Shown here in pieces: positions 8,515-17,060 of a stretch of 64,000 nucleotides of DNA. How positions within the stretch are numbered: position 1 is the first letter of the stretch; the number at the start of each line of letters is the position of its first letter. Source of the DNA: CAZQRP01 sp964596125 (GTDB lineage Bacteria > Chloroflexota > Dehalococcoidia > GIF9 > UBA5629); assembly GCA_964596125.1 (NCBI GenBank), contig CAZQRP010000017.1:9500-73499 (forward strand). The letters are read 5' to 3'. Below the pieces are notes generated by a model. That model saw only the letters and a program-made list of their open reading frames with translations, ran no database searches and was not told where the DNA came from. Made by a program: the position numbers and the translations under genes.

Positions 8515-9657
8515 TTAGCTAATAGAGCCTGCTAACTCCCTTGCCAACTGGTCCCTATGGAAATCGGCATCGCCAAATGCGATTTCTGCAGATTTGGCTC
8601 TTCTCACATATAACTCCAAATCCAGCTCTTTGGTAAAACCAATAGCGCCATGAATCTGATGCCCCAGGGTTACGATTCGGCGATATGCTTCACTGGTCCA
8701 GGCTTTGGCGACTGCTACATGTTTCGAGGCCGGTAGTCCTTCGCTTAACAACCAGGCTGCATGATAGGTATTGAGCCGGGATGCTTCAACGTCTATTGCC
8801 ATATTAGCACAATGGTGCTGTATAGCCTGATAACTTCCGATAGGATGGCCGAACTGCTTCCTTTCCTTGGCGTAATCGATGGTCATTTCCAGGACTCGCT
8901 GTGCCCCGCCGACCATCTCTGCACATTTCGCAATCGCTGCTTTATCTAAAACACTCTTTAATCGTACGTTTGCAGCACCTGAATCTCCGACCATATTATC
9001 AACCGGTACCCTGGCATTCAACTCTACCTCAAACAGTTTGTCACCACCGATGGTTCGCATCAAATCATAATATAAGCCCGGAACCTTTGTATCTATAATA
9101 AAAATGGCCGGCTCCTGTCCTTTTTTATTACTTGCACCGGTTCTGGCAACAACCAATATACAATCGGCAACATGAGCATAAGGAACAAATAGTTTAATGC
9201 CTCGAATAAGATAAGCATCTCCTTCTTGAAATGCAGTGCAGTTAATATCAGCGAGTCTATAACTATCATTCGTTTCAAGAAGCGCAAAGGTGACTATCGT
9301 ATTTCCACTCGCTATTTCAGAAAGAAATTGCTTTTTCTGTTTCTCATTCCCCAGTTCAAGCAGTGTATACCCACCAAGCACCACTGTCGAAATGAAAGGA
9401 GACGGGCAACAAAACCGTCCCATTTCCTCTATAAGTATAGTCAAATCCAAGAAACTACCGCCCATTCCACCATATTCTTCGGGAAAAGGTAAAGCCATCC
9501 AGCCAGCATTAGCCATCTTACGCCATATCCCTACAGCATAGCCTATATCATCATCCTCCATTTCCCTGACTAATTTACTGGGATACTCTTTTTCGAAAAA
9601 GCTCCTGGCCTCAGTTCTGAGCATTTTCTGCATTTCTGAAAGAGAACAATCCATCAT
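8515..9657 (-). CDS. Acyl-CoA dehydrogenase-like subunit without catalytic Glu (cassette 1)
   Basis: This 380-residue acyl-CoA dehydrogenase-fold protein has the usual N-terminal helical domain, middle beta domain and C-terminal FAD-binding helices (YAKERKQFGHPIGSYQAIQH, GHQIHGAIGFT). Neither known catalytic base site holds Glu: the helix-G site is A240 and the C-terminal site is Phe in AEIAFGDAD. This matches the non-catalytic halves of heteromeric dehydrogenases such as ChsE1-ChsE2 in steroid side-chain degradation. The partner is the upstream gene, separated by 58 bases. It starts with tandem ATGs at 9657 and 9654; the paralogue at 34565 aligns from the second. The role inferred is a structural and FAD-sharing subunit of an alpha2beta2 enzyme that desaturates the CoA ester made by the transferases. 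Confidence 0.82.
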   Translation of the reverse strand: MMDCSLSEMQKMLRTEARSFFEKEYPSKLVREMEDDDIGYAVGIWRKMANAGWMALPFPEEYGGMGGSFLDLTILIEEMGRFCCPSPFISTVVLGGYTLLELGNEKQKKQFLSEIASGNTIVTFALLETNDSYRLADINCTAFQEGDAYLIRGIKLFVPYAHVADCILVVARTGASNKKGQEPAIFIIDTKVPGLYYDLMRTIGGDKLFEVELNARVPVDNMVGDSGAANVRLKSVLDKAAIAKCAEMVGGAQRVLEMTIDYAKERKQFGHPIGSYQAIQHHCANMAIDVEASRLNTYHAAWLLSEGLPASKHVAVAKAWTSEAYRRIVTLGHQIHGAIGFTKELDLELYVRRAKSAEIAFGDADFHRDQLARELAGSIS

Positions 9658-9715
9658 TTGCCCCTTCTATTTCAGTATTCTCTGATAAAATGTTTTATGA
9701 TGGTCAGACGCTTAC

Positions 9716-10897
9716 CTACGTCCTTGGTAGACCTAATCCTCTGGTCGCCAGAATGTTTCTCTGTATTTCAGATGTTCCCCGGGCTAACGTAGAGCTAAAT
9801 GACTCAAGATAGTAATGTGCAATCTTCCCTTGTAATACTGCCCATTTTGAGTCTTTCGTTACCGGTCCATATGAGCCCAGTATTTTCATCATTGTATTAG
9901 AACATCGTTGGGTAGCCTCAGAGCAGAACAGCTTGTTGATCGATGCTTGTGAAGCGGCAGGAAGCTGTTGACTGCCGAGCCATACTAATTGATATGCAAT
10001 CATTCGAGCAGTTTCAATCTCGATATAAATATCAGCTAAATAGTGCTGAATCTTGAGGTTATTTAGTAGATCATGCTCGACAACATACTGCGTTATTAAA
10101 TCAAAAAGACCACGCATTCTGCCAACCTCTCCAACACCAGCACCTCTCTCAAAATTGAGGAGTGCGAGCGAAAGCTCCCACCCCTGTCCCCGCCTGCCAA
10201 CCATGTTATCAATCGGAACTTCTACATTATCGAAGAAGACCTCACATAGGCTCTGCCCATTACACATATCACTGATTGGTCGAACGGTAATTCCTGGTGT
10301 CTTCATATCTACGAGAAAGTAGGTGAGGCCCTGATGTTTTTTAGGAACGTCCAGCTCAGTGCGAGCTAACATATGGCACCAATCACAGACGGTTGAACCG
10401 CTTGTCCATAGCTTCTGTCCGTTGATAACAAAGTGATCACCTTTTTCAACAGCAACTGTTTGAACCGAAGCTAAGTCCGATCCTGATTCGGGCTCGCTAA
10501 ATCCTTCGCACCAAAAAATCTCACCTCGAGCAATGGGAGGTAAATGTTTCTGCTTCTGTTCTGCTGTCCCGAAATGAATAATAAGAGGTCCTATCATACC
10601 TACCCCTTGATTATCAATTCCGGGAGACCCGCGATAGCCCATCTCTTCGTGGAATATTGCAGATAACAGAGGGCTAGCTTCTTTACCTCCGTACTCTTTA
10701 GGCCAGGTAAGAGCTAACCAACCTTTCCCAGCCAGTTTAGGTGCCATAACCTTATGGAAGGCCCATACATCGTCCCTATAGAGGTCCGATGCTGGATTCA
10801 GTATTGGCATAATCCAATCCGCAGGCAGTTCAGCATCAAGAAAATTTCTTACTTCCTGTCGGAAGGACTCCTCTTCTACTGTAAAGGAGAATTCCAT
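9716..10897 (-). CDS. Acyl-CoA dehydrogenase, catalytic subunit (cassette 1)
   Basis: This 393-residue flavoenzyme of the FadE/ChsE2 type has the FAD and substrate motifs EGFSEPESGSDLAS and LWTSGST and the C-terminal GTSEIQRNILATRGLG. The C-terminal base site is Arg (LARGTSE), but E250 in LLNFERGAG lies on helix G where isovaleryl-CoA dehydrogenase and related enzymes carry their catalytic Glu. With the downstream dehydrogenase lacking any catalytic Glu, the two are best read as one heteromeric enzyme. The gene is 18 bases below the crotonase gene. Expected reaction: alpha,beta-desaturation of an acyl-CoA, with electrons probably passed to an ETF, which is not encoded in this window. Confidence 0.85.
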   Translation of the reverse strand: MEFSFTVEEESFRQEVRNFLDAELPADWIMPILNPASDLYRDDVWAFHKVMAPKLAGKGWLALTWPKEYGGKEASPLLSAIFHEEMGYRGSPGIDNQGVGMIGPLIIHFGTAEQKQKHLPPIARGEIFWCEGFSEPESGSDLASVQTVAVEKGDHFVINGQKLWTSGSTVCDWCHMLARTELDVPKKHQGLTYFLVDMKTPGITVRPISDMCNGQSLCEVFFDNVEVPIDNMVGRRGQGWELSLALLNFERGAGVGEVGRMRGLFDLITQYVVEHDLLNNLKIQHYLADIYIEIETARMIAYQLVWLGSQQLPAASQASINKLFCSEATQRCSNTMMKILGSYGPVTKDSKWAVLQGKIAHYYLESFSSTLARGTSEIQRNILATRGLGLPRT

Positions 10898-10914
10898 TTA
10901 TGCTTCCAAATATG

Positions 10915-11685
10915 TTAGCGTCCTTTGAAAACAGGCTTCCTTTTTTCGGCGAAAGCTTTAGCCCCTTCTTCTATATCCTGTGCCGATAGCTGACGATTCA
11001 GTTGCTCGTATTCACGGCACTGCACCAGCGCCTCCCGCAGAGGTACATCCAGTCCTTTGTAAGCGGTCTCTTTAACTGTCCTTACTGCATTAGGTCCATT
11101 ATCGCAAATTTTTTCGGCGATTTTAATGGCTTCATCCAATAGCTGGTCATTGGGCACAACCTTCTGCACCAGACCGATCCTGTAGGCTTCTTGGGCATCA
11201 ACCCAGTCCCCGGTAAACAACATCATAAGCGCATCGCCCAATGCAACCGCCCGTGAAAGGCGTTGGACACCCCCTGCACCTGGAATCATGGCGCGCTTGA
11301 CTTCAGGAAGGCCAATTCGGGCATCTTCAGCCGCAATTCTAATATCGCACGCTAAAGCCAGTTCGCAGCCCAGACCCACTGCATACCCGTTTATGGCTGC
11401 TATGGTGGGTTTCCAGGATTCTGGTGCGTCTGGACCAGTCATACTCTTTGGCTTTGGCTCCAATGCGAATATTTCCTTAAGCGACTTCAAATCAAGCCCT
11501 GTGGAGAAAGCGCGGCCGGTACCAGTGTAAATTAAAACCCAGGCATCTTCATCATCAACAAACTCTTGATAATACTGGCCCTGGAGCTTTATCATCTCAA
11601 CATTTGCTGCATTCATAGCATCCGGCCGGTTGAATGTTAAAATACGGATATGGCCTCTCTTTTCCCATAACATCTCCTGGCTCAT
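10915..11685 (-). CDS. Enoyl-CoA hydratase/crotonase (cassette 1)
   Basis: This 256-residue crotonase has both hydratase glutamates: E108 in GLGCELALACD and E128 in IGLPEVKRA, equivalent to Glu144 and Glu164 of the mitochondrial enzyme. The oxyanion-hole motif GRAFSTGLDL is also present. It should therefore hydrate a 2-enoyl-CoA to a 3-hydroxyacyl-CoA. I shortened the longest reading frame by 18 codons to the ATG at 11685, which sits after AGGAGG and gives the same length as the paralogue at 37094. It lies between the DUF35 gene (100 bases upstream) and the dehydrogenase pair. A 3-hydroxyacyl-CoA dehydrogenase would be expected next in normal beta-oxidation, but none is present. Confidence 0.88.
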   Translation of the reverse strand: MSQEMLWEKRGHIRILTFNRPDAMNAANVEMIKLQGQYYQEFVDDEDAWVLIYTGTGRAFSTGLDLKSLKEIFALEPKPKSMTGPDAPESWKPTIAAINGYAVGLGCELALACDIRIAAEDARIGLPEVKRAMIPGAGGVQRLSRAVALGDALMMLFTGDWVDAQEAYRIGLVQKVVPNDQLLDEAIKIAEKICDNGPNAVRTVKETAYKGLDVPLREALVQCREYEQLNRQLSAQDIEEGAKAFAEKRKPVFKGR

Positions 11686-11784
11686 TAATCTTTTTTCCTC
11701 CTTTTTATTGTTTAATATAGCCATTCTATAAATCATCACAGCGGATGATTATCCTTCAATAACTCGTATGGAAACGATGATTAT

Positions 11785-12225
11785 TTATTCCGTTATCAAG
11801 AGAAACTTGGGCAGATTGAAATCGGTTCCGGGTGCTTTCTCAAAACATACCTGTACCCTGCCGCCGATTTTCACTTCGCCCGGGGTACATCCTACTATTT
11901 CACTTATTGTTCTCACGCCTTCATCAAGATCGATTGCCGCATAGATAATTGGTATACCGCTTTCCTCTACCTGCTTTCTCGGTGCCGGGCGTACCGGTAC
12001 AAATACTTCTGTAAAAGAATATATTGTGCCTGTCCCTTTGGATTGCTGCCAGGCGAGGTTCATGCTGAAACAGTTAATACATACGGGACGCGGCAGAAAC
12101 TGTAATCGTCCACAGTCCTGGCATTTTTGAAGAACAAAGTTCCCCTTCTGTGCTTCATCCCAGAATGTTTTATCTGCACTTGCCACATCGGGAAGTGGCC
12201 ATGATATAGTCCTCTCCTGTGCCAT
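11785..12225 (-). CDS. DUF35 OB-fold / zinc-ribbon protein, partner of thiolase-fold enzyme (cassette 1)
   Basis: This 146-residue protein has an N-terminal helix, a rubredoxin-like zinc ribbon with C35, C38, C49 and C52 (CQDC and CINC), then an OB-fold. The family includes ChsH2's C-terminal domain, which activates the aldolase Ltp2, and BbsA, the zinc-finger subunit of benzoylsuccinyl-CoA thiolase. Its start codon lies only two bases after the stop of the thiolase-fold gene, and its Shine-Dalgarno is formed by that gene's last codons, so the two are almost certainly made together and form a complex. It is probably not catalytic itself. Confidence 0.85.
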   Translation of the reverse strand: MAQERTISWPLPDVASADKTFWDEAQKGNFVLQKCQDCGRLQFLPRPVCINCFSMNLAWQQSKGTGTIYSFTEVFVPVRPAPRKQVEESGIPIIYAAIDLDEGVRTISEIVGCTPGEVKIGGRVQVCFEKAPGTDFNLPKFLLITE

Positions 12226-12227
12226 GT

Positions 12228-13394
12228 TTACCTCCTTTGTAAAATCATCGCTGATGTAACATTGATAAGAATATCATAACCCAGTAGTCCTAATCCTGTA
12301 ACCAGAGCCGTCTTAGCATTTTTAACCTGGCGGGCCCCTGACTCTCCCTTTAGCTGTCGCACAGCTTCGACAACATGCAGCATTGAGCCAGCACCACCCG
12401 CCTGTCCTGCCGATAGTTGCCCACCTCCGGTATTTATTGGGAAATCACCGTCAAACGTAATTTCATGTTCTTCTATGAACTTGCCACCCTTACCTTTTTC
12501 ACAAAAGCCTAAATCTTCGAGCTGTATAAGCACTGCGATTGGATAATCATCATAAAGCTGAGCAAAGTCGATCTCGCCTCTTTTCACTTTCTTAAACAGT
12601 TCGTCACCCAGGGCGGCAAATCCAGCAACGGTCCTATTATAGAGCGGATCCTCAACTTTGTAATTGATTTTTTCAGCATCGCTTATCAGGTATATCGGTT
12701 TATCGGTTAATTTCTTAGCAACACGTTCGGAAGCCATCACAACAGCCTTGGCTCCTGTACAAGGCCGTACACAATCATAGAGACGTATTGGGCTTGAAAT
12801 CATACGTGAATTTATATAGTCTTCCAAAGTCATCGGTGTGCGAAATAGCGCATTTTCATTCAGCTCAGCATTCTTTCTAAAACTAACTGCTATCTTTCCC
12901 AGTTGCTCAATGGTCGTCCCATACTCATACATGTGCCTTCTTTGGGTAAGGGCGAAGTGAGTATTTGGGCCACCGTAACCATATGGGACCATGTAATTAG
13001 CGAATGGATAAGACTCTACTCCCCCACCTCGAGTGGCACGATGGCGCACAGCGACTGCAGCGCATACTATAACATCAATTTGATGAAACTGTATGGCATC
13101 AGCTGCTCTGCGTACGCCAACAACAGCCGAAGAACCGCCGCAGTCAATCCCTTGCACCCAATCCAGCTCCAGGCCCAACTCCTCAGCCACGAGGGCTGTA
13201 TCTGTTGGGAAATTGAGTCGAACCAGGCAAAATCCCCTCACATCTTTTTTCTTCAGACCTGCATTGTCCAGAGCTTTATTCACCGCCATACCTAGAAATG
13301 ACATGTAAGAGTATTTTGACATTAATCCTTCCGGCTCTGGCATAGTGTTGGGAATTTCACCATAACCAACCAGACATACTCCTTCTCTCTGCAT
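12228..13394 (-). CDS. Thiolase-fold protein lacking the canonical thiolase triad, Ltp2/BbsB-like (cassette 1)
   Basis: This 388-residue member of the SCP2/lipid-transfer thiolase group is the first gene of cassette 1. The GHP histidine is replaced by Gln (AGQAGGAG, Q331), the C-terminal CGGG cysteine region reads TGLGLLGYD, and the usual EHDCF-like segment reads LYDDYP with Y281 and Y284. A cysteine, C85 in IDCGG, lies close to but apparently one or two residues from the nucleophile position; the paralogue at 38471 has Ser there. In Ltp2 aldolases the triad is likewise lost and tyrosines act in a retro-aldol cleavage, so I favour aldolase (3-hydroxyacyl-CoA to aldehyde plus acyl-CoA) over thiolysis. 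The BbsB type of thiolase remains possible because its alignment could restore C85. The gene ends in codons CAA AGG AGG, which serve as the next gene's ribosome site. Confidence 0.8.
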   Translation of the reverse strand: MQREGVCLVGYGEIPNTMPEPEGLMSKYSYMSFLGMAVNKALDNAGLKKKDVRGFCLVRLNFPTDTALVAEELGLELDWVQGIDCGGSSAVVGVRRAADAIQFHQIDVIVCAAVAVRHRATRGGGVESYPFANYMVPYGYGGPNTHFALTQRRHMYEYGTTIEQLGKIAVSFRKNAELNENALFRTPMTLEDYINSRMISSPIRLYDCVRPCTGAKAVVMASERVAKKLTDKPIYLISDAEKINYKVEDPLYNRTVAGFAALGDELFKKVKRGEIDFAQLYDDYPIAVLIQLEDLGFCEKGKGGKFIEEHEITFDGDFPINTGGGQLSAGQAGGAGSMLHVVEAVRQLKGESGARQVKNAKTALVTGLGLLGYDILINVTSAMILQRR

Positions 13395-13639
13395 AGTTGC
13401 CCCTTCCTTATGTATTTTATGTCAAATAAGATGGTATGTACTTTATCTGCATACCCTCGTTAATTGATTCATCGACTTTAACACCTGATTATAGTGTACC
13501 TGGTTTCTTGGAACCCAATGTCAAACTGTGCCATTACTACGTACTATTCAATGTTGTTTACACCTCATAGTTATGTAAACTTTCTTAATCCTGTGGAATA
13601 ACTGGTAAAAATTAGATAGGTTATATAAAAATAACAAAA

Positions 13640-14935
13640 TCACATCAGGCTAGGTAAGAAGGTAGACAATGCGGGGACAGCTATCAGGAGGGCGACATGG
13701 CAAAAATCGGATATGATGAAAGGGATTATACCGCGGTACATGGTGGTGGCGGGGACATCAACTATCCCGGCCAGCCCAAACAGGTTTATACCAAATGGCG
13801 GTGTAATCAGCCCTATCTCTATTATTCTCACCATTACCACGCCATACCATATCGGTTGAAAGCCCAAGGCAACTATTGTAGGAAAGAGAATCGGAATGGT
13901 AAGGATTAGGATGGCGTAAATATCAAAAAACATGCCAAGTATGATATAGCCGACTAAAATGATAAACAGGACGATGTATTTAGGCAGTCCCAGTGCGATG
14001 ATATACTCACTGGCGACAAATGGTATCCTCGTTATTGCCAGGAAGGCATTGAAAACGAAAGCGCCTATAAGCAAAATAATAATCATAGCCGCATTCTGTG
14101 CTGTCTCTATTAAAGAGTCATTAATACCCTTGCGAGAGAGCTGTCTCCGTACCAGACCTATAACTAGAGCCCCAAAGGCCCCGATCCCGCCGGCTTCGGT
14201 AGGGGTAAAGACTCCGAGGTAGATACCACCAATGATCAGCAGGAATAGAAGAAGTACTGGCCAGGTTAGTCTGAGTGATCCCATTTTATTCCTGATGGTT
14301 GTCTTGGGACCAGCCGGAGCCAATTGGGGATTGATTTTGCAAAGAATGTAGATGGTAACACAATAAAATACGACCTCAAGTATCCCGGGGATAATGCCTG
14401 CAATAAACAGTTTACCGATAGACAGCTCGGTTAGTATGCCGATGATGATAAATCCCATACTTGGCGGGATCAGGATGCCTAGCGTCCCGCCGGCGGCGCA
14501 ACAACCAACAGAAAGGCTTGAGTCATAGCCATGTCGTTTCATTTCGGGATAAGCTATTTTACCCATGGTTACTGCCCCTGCCAAACTGGAACCGGTACAA
14601 GCGGCAAAAAGACCACAAGCGCCCACCGTAGCCATAGCCAGGCCTCCCTTGGCCTGACCCACCCAGGCACGAGCAGTATCATAAGCCTCCCTGCCTATCC
14701 CAGCATTAGTGACGAAGGAACTCATAAGTAAAAAAAGTGGGATTACCGCAAAAGAATAATTATTCGTCTTGGCAAAGGTAATTACGGCCATGCCACCAAG
14801 CGCGGGATCGATGCCACCTATTAAGGCGAAACCGGCGAAGCCTACCAAAATTAAAGCAAAGCCAACATGTACACCCGCGAAAACGAGTAGCATCATAACA
14901 GCTATGCCCAGGAGCCCGATTAAAGCTGGATTCAT
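13640..14935 (-). CDS. dctM: TRAP transporter large membrane subunit DctM (system 1)
   Basis: This 431-residue, very hydrophobic protein has the roughly 12 membrane segments of DctM and family motifs such as GACGLFAACTGSSLAGAVTMG, LGILIPPSMGF and FTPTEAGGIGAFGAL. DctM forms the ion-coupled transport channel with DctQ. The first four bases overlap the end of dctQ (ATGA), showing translational coupling. It is closely similar to the DctM at 17061, so systems 1 and 2 look like a tandem duplication. Substrate is unknown, probably a carboxylate that enters the cassette pathways. Confidence 0.93.
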   Translation of the reverse strand: MNPALIGLLGIAVMMLLVFAGVHVGFALILVGFAGFALIGGIDPALGGMAVITFAKTNNYSFAVIPLFLLMSSFVTNAGIGREAYDTARAWVGQAKGGLAMATVGACGLFAACTGSSLAGAVTMGKIAYPEMKRHGYDSSLSVGCCAAGGTLGILIPPSMGFIIIGILTELSIGKLFIAGIIPGILEVVFYCVTIYILCKINPQLAPAGPKTTIRNKMGSLRLTWPVLLLFLLIIGGIYLGVFTPTEAGGIGAFGALVIGLVRRQLSRKGINDSLIETAQNAAMIIILLIGAFVFNAFLAITRIPFVASEYIIALGLPKYIVLFIILVGYIILGMFFDIYAILILTIPILFPTIVALGFQPIWYGVVMVRIIEIGLITPPFGINLFGLAGIVDVPATTMYRGIIPFIISDFCHVALLIAVPALSTFLPSLM

Positions 14936-15456
14936 CTCCGCACCACCTTAATAATGGAGTGCAGCAGGTCTAGCAGAAGAATGATAGCCAGCATTCCGGT
15001 ACCAATAACCAGTGTTAACCAGAAGGGCCAAAGAAGTATATCTAAATCGAAGCTTGTTCCCTCGGGGCCCAGCAAAATATATCTCTTGGTCATAATCGCA
15101 GATTGCCAGCATATCAAGGAGAATGCGACGAGACCGATAACATAGGCTAAAATATCCGAGACTGCCTGAAGCTTTAACGGTAAGCGCTCAAACAGAAATG
15201 TTACTCTGATATGTCGTTTGTTGATTTGGCAATAGGCAAACCCAAACGTTCCGGCACATACTAAGAGAAGCCCAATAAGTTCCCACGAACCCGGTATAGG
15301 GCGGTTAAAAAAATACCGTCCACCAACGTCGACTGCCGTAAGTAGCACCATTATGGCCAGCACGCAAGCAGCAATGATAGCCATTACTCGACTTACAAAA
15401 CCTAACCCCCGTTCCACCTGCGACGCCAGTCCAGAGATGTTAGCTCGCCAGATCAT
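14932..15456 (-). CDS. dctQ: TRAP transporter small membrane subunit DctQ (system 1)
   Basis: This 174-residue protein has four predicted membrane helices and the DctQ-typical phrase RYFFNRPIPGSWELIGLLLV in the second helix region. It begins at an ATG preceded by GAGGAGG. It lies 116 bases after the binding-protein gene and overlaps dctM by four bases, giving the order dctP-dctQ-dctM. It supports DctM structurally in the cytoplasmic membrane. Confidence 0.9.
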   Translation of the reverse strand: MIWRANISGLASQVERGLGFVSRVMAIIAACVLAIMVLLTAVDVGGRYFFNRPIPGSWELIGLLLVCAGTFGFAYCQINKRHIRVTFLFERLPLKLQAVSDILAYVIGLVAFSLICWQSAIMTKRYILLGPEGTSFDLDILLWPFWLTLVIGTGMLAIILLLDLLHSIIKVVRR

Positions 15457-15572
15457 TTCCTCCTCGCGGCTTCAAATATTGAAGCCAGCTTAGATTTGAT
15501 AGCTTGTGGAGAGGTAGGGCTTGTGGCTATCAGCCCCCAAGCCCTACTCCCGGCTATTTACTATGCAAAGGC

Positions 15573-16658
15573 TCACTTTTTGTATGCGTTTCGCAGCTCC
15601 AGCCAGTAGTCCATCATCGCTTTTCCGTCTATACCATTAGCTTTCATGGCATCAACCCACTTGTACCAAAGGGGCTCACTTTTCGCATCCCATAATGCCT
15701 TCTCTTCCGGCTTGATGGTATAAATGGTCTGTCCTGCCGCTTTAATTTCCTTCATGCCGGCTTCTGCCACCTCGATCGATCCTTGAGAAGAGCGGAGTCT
15801 TCCCGCAGGAGCAGCCTCTTCGAGCACCTTTTGGAGATCAGGCGAGAGTTTATTCCATGAGTCCCAGTTCATACATATTACCATCGCAGTCTGACCGCCA
15901 AGTTCACTGTCAAGAAAATATTTTGCTATCTCCCAAAGCTTATAGTCGAAGACTTGAACGAAGTTTAGCCAGGCGACATTAATGACCCCCGTCTTCAAGT
16001 TCTGATAAATTAAGGGTGGCGGCAGTGGGACCGAAGCAGCACCACAAGCCTTCGCCAGATCCGCCTTTACGCCAGTACCACCTACCTTCATACCCTTCAG
16101 GTCATCAGGAACATGGATTTCCTTGTTAGCAACAAAAGTATAGTTGGACAGATTGGAGAGATATAACACCTTGAAGTCCTTAAACTCTTCCTTCAACTTG
16201 GGGAATTTTTCGATGAACTTCAGATGAGCATCATTACAAGCTTCCATGTCCTCTGTAGTATTGCTGGGGAAACCTATACCAGGGTACATGGGAAGTTGGT
16301 ATATCGGGAAATTCTTTCTGAAAACCGAAGCAGACACAACGGTAATATCGGCGATCCCGGCAATAATTGAGTCCCGGGATTCAGCCATGGCAAACAAGGT
16401 GCTGGATGGGTATATGTCAAATTTCATCTTACCTTCGCTTCGCTTCTCTGCCTCCTTGGCAAAGTGTTCCATCCCCAGGGCAATGCTTGCGGTCGGGGCC
16501 ATGTCGTAGGCCAACTTCAGTGTTACCGGTTCGACCGGCGCTGGTTTTGGTGTTGGTGTCGGGGTTGGTGTTGGTGCTGGTTTGGCGCAAGCCGAGAACA
16601 ACAATGACGCTATCATCACCAAGGTGAGGGTTAAAATTACACAATATTTCGTTCTCAT
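15573..16658 (-). CDS. dctP: TRAP transporter solute-binding lipoprotein DctP (system 1)
   Basis: This 361-residue protein starts at the ATG at 16658, after a GGGGGAG site; an upstream in-frame start is less well placed. The N-terminus is a lipoprotein signal with lipobox LFSAC (C24) followed by a Pro/Thr linker, so the protein is anchored outside the cytoplasmic membrane. The DctP fold is clear from the FDIYPSSTLF and DDLKGMKVGG regions. The position that holds the carboxylate-binding Arg in SiaP and most DctP proteins (GLKxR) is G193 here, so ligand binding probably differs from standard C4-dicarboxylate or sialic acid sites. A Pro/Thr-linked lipoprotein in place of a free periplasmic protein fits a monoderm-like cell such as Chloroflexota. 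Confidence 0.9.
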   Translation of the reverse strand: MRTKYCVILTLTLVMIASLLFSACAKPAPTPTPTPTPKPAPVEPVTLKLAYDMAPTASIALGMEHFAKEAEKRSEGKMKFDIYPSSTLFAMAESRDSIIAGIADITVVSASVFRKNFPIYQLPMYPGIGFPSNTTEDMEACNDAHLKFIEKFPKLKEEFKDFKVLYLSNLSNYTFVANKEIHVPDDLKGMKVGGTGVKADLAKACGAASVPLPPPLIYQNLKTGVINVAWLNFVQVFDYKLWEIAKYFLDSELGGQTAMVICMNWDSWNKLSPDLQKVLEEAAPAGRLRSSQGSIEVAEAGMKEIKAAGQTIYTIKPEEKALWDAKSEPLWYKWVDAMKANGIDGKAMMDYWLELRNAYKK

Positions 16659-16921
16659 TTCTCCCCCTTTGAATTTATTGCCCAAGATAAGCCACCAGTT
16701 TTATATCTATTCACATGATATAACCTCCCTTTTGCTAAAGTGTGTAATTATAGAGCTTCGCTTGGGGTAACTATAATCAACACTTATGCAGTTGTGAACA
16801 TACGTCGGGCTCTATTCTATAGAGTGAAGAAAAGATTGTCAATAAAATTTTGTAGGTAAGAATCCAAGAGTATCAAACCAAAGGGAATTAGGTCTTCTCA
16901 CTATGGACAAGGACCCAGATA

Positions 16922-17056
16922 ATGATATTAACAATCTTTATCGGACTTAAAGATTACAAAGATTACAAGGTAGGGGAAGTCAGAGAAGCAAAGGAAGAAA
17001 TGCTGCTAAAGGAGAAAGGGAGGTGCCCTCGTTGTGGCTTAGGTATAGAAGAATAA
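16922..17056 (+). CDS. Possible 44-residue zinc-ribbon-like mini-protein
   Basis: The 400-base gap between dctP and dctM of adjacent TRAP systems holds an ATG at 16922, eight bases after CAAGGA, opening a 44-codon frame. It is rich in Lys and Glu and ends in CPRCGLGIEE. The single CxxC could bind metal only as part of a dimer or with other ligands, or this could be the remnant of a larger zinc-ribbon gene. I recognise no family. It runs opposite to both neighbours and stops five bases before the end of dctM. Confidence is low because a frame this short can arise by chance. Confidence 0.28.
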   Translation: MILTIFIGLKDYKDYKVGEVREAKEEMLLKEKGRCPRCGLGIEE

Positions 17057-17060
17057 TAAA

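Noticed and set aside
12903..13295. 130-codon plus-strand frame
   Set aside because: Antisense shadow of the thiolase-fold gene; no ribosome site and no recognisable motif.
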